DNA of 14,268 nucleotides, taken from positions 1 through 14,268 of the forward strand of contig JAUXQA010000142.1 in the NCBI GenBank assembly GCA_030683195.1, in the 5' to 3' direction. Positions within the stretch are counted from its first letter, which is position 1, and every line of letters starts with the position of its first letter. Source of the DNA: Rhodoferax sp. (GTDB lineage Bacteria; Pseudomonadota; Gammaproteobacteria; Burkholderiales; Burkholderiaceae_C). The position numbers and the translations under genes were made by a program. Below the pieces are notes generated by a model. That model did not search any database. It had not been told where the DNA came from and was given only the letters and a program-made list of their open reading frames with translations. Positions 14,151 to 14,268 of this stretch are shown one piece after another.

Positions 14151-14268
14151 TATTTAATTTTGGCCTTTTTGACCGTTTTGACCGTCACAGGCTGTGCCCT
14201 GCCCCGCCCGCCCGCCCGCCCCGCTGTTTATGACTTTGGCCCCGGGCCTTTGAGCGTGCCAATCACCA
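14100..14268 (+). CDS. ABC-transport auxiliary (PqiC-like) lipoprotein, N-terminal 56 residues (cut by window edge)
   Basis: The reading frame from ATG 14100 is open to the right edge, giving 56 residues. It has a lipoprotein signal peptide: n-region MKLTPLIPIKTPASGR, hydrophobic FYLILAFLTVLTV (17-29) and lipobox VTGC with C32 as the acylation site. After a Pro/Arg-rich linker comes PAVYDFGP, which resembles the opening of the ABC_trans_aux (PF03886) family often written YYLL or YDFG. In PqiABC-type and related MCE systems such a lipoprotein sits in the outer membrane as the far end of the lipid path. It is the fourth gene of the operon, 8 bp after the MCE gene, with a weak GAGAA five bases before the ATG. 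The start codon and n-region come from a dispersed repeat. Family assignment rests mostly on context because most of the protein is missing. Confidence 0.8.
   Translation, partial: MKLTPLIPIKTPASGRFYLILAFLTVLTVTGCALPRPPARPAVYDFGPGPLSVPIT
14167..14184 (+). repeat. Perfect 9-bp tandem duplication in the lipoprotein signal peptide
   Basis: TTTTGACCG occurs twice back to back (14167-14175, 14176-14184). The unit is three codons long, so it duplicates residues of the hydrophobic core (LTVLTV) without changing frame. The duplication sits immediately before the lipobox. Confidence 0.85.
14203..14221 (+). repeat. CCCG tetranucleotide tract just after the lipobox
   Basis: Four perfect CCCG units (14203-14218) plus CCC follow the lipobox cysteine codon by a few codons, encoding the PRPPAR linker. 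Because the unit is four bases, gain or loss of one unit would shift the lipoprotein frame. The tract is short, so this is a note rather than a claim of phase variation. Confidence 0.7.

Overview
The window looks like chromosomal DNA of a GC-rich betaproteobacterium. The best guess is order Burkholderiales, family Comamonadaceae (Rhodoferax/Polaromonas-like). This rests on gene order (gatCA divergent from mreBCD-mrdA), the character of the proteins and uniformly high GC in third codon positions. It is inference without a database search. No rRNA, tRNA, CRISPR array, phage gene or transposase was recognised.

Layout: (1) 1-915, minus strand: gatC and the N-terminal part of gatA, which make the tRNA-dependent amidotransferase. 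(2) 1116-5625, plus strand: mreB, mreC, mreD and mrdA (PBP2), the rod-shape elongasome, with ATGA overlaps at mreC/mreD and mreD/mrdA. (3) 5622-6380, minus: a TauE/SafE (TSUP) membrane transporter whose stop codon overlaps that of mrdA. (4) 6381-6632: an interspersed repeat copy and a strong bidirectional terminator. (5) 6633-10995, minus: a likely three-gene operon in transcription order enoyl-CoA hydratase/isomerase family protein, DUF885 exported protein, GMC-family FAD oxidoreductase. (6) 11151-14268, plus: an Mla/Mce-type lipid transport operon. It encodes an MlaE-family permease with an N-terminal STAS-like domain, an ATPase, a single-MCE-domain membrane-anchored protein, and the start of an auxiliary outer-membrane lipoprotein cut by the window edge.

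The most unusual signal is a dispersed repeat of about 52-54 bp with three diverged copies: 6415-6466 (plus, intergenic), 7900-7952 (minus, inside the GMC gene) and 14097-14150 (plus, across the start of the lipoprotein gene). All share a core around CGCCGGCTAGAGGC preceded by an AT-rich stem-like segment. The GMC copy lies in frame in the coding sequence, and the core TAG, which would be a stop in that reading frame, reads CAG. The lipoprotein copy supplies the ATG and essentially the whole n-region of the signal peptide. This resembles repeat-to-protein exaptation, in the manner of Rickettsia palindromic elements.

Functionally most of the window is envelope biology: cell-wall elongation and an ABC system probably moving lipids between inner and outer membranes. 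The ech-DUF885-GMC operon is metabolic, with unknown substrates.
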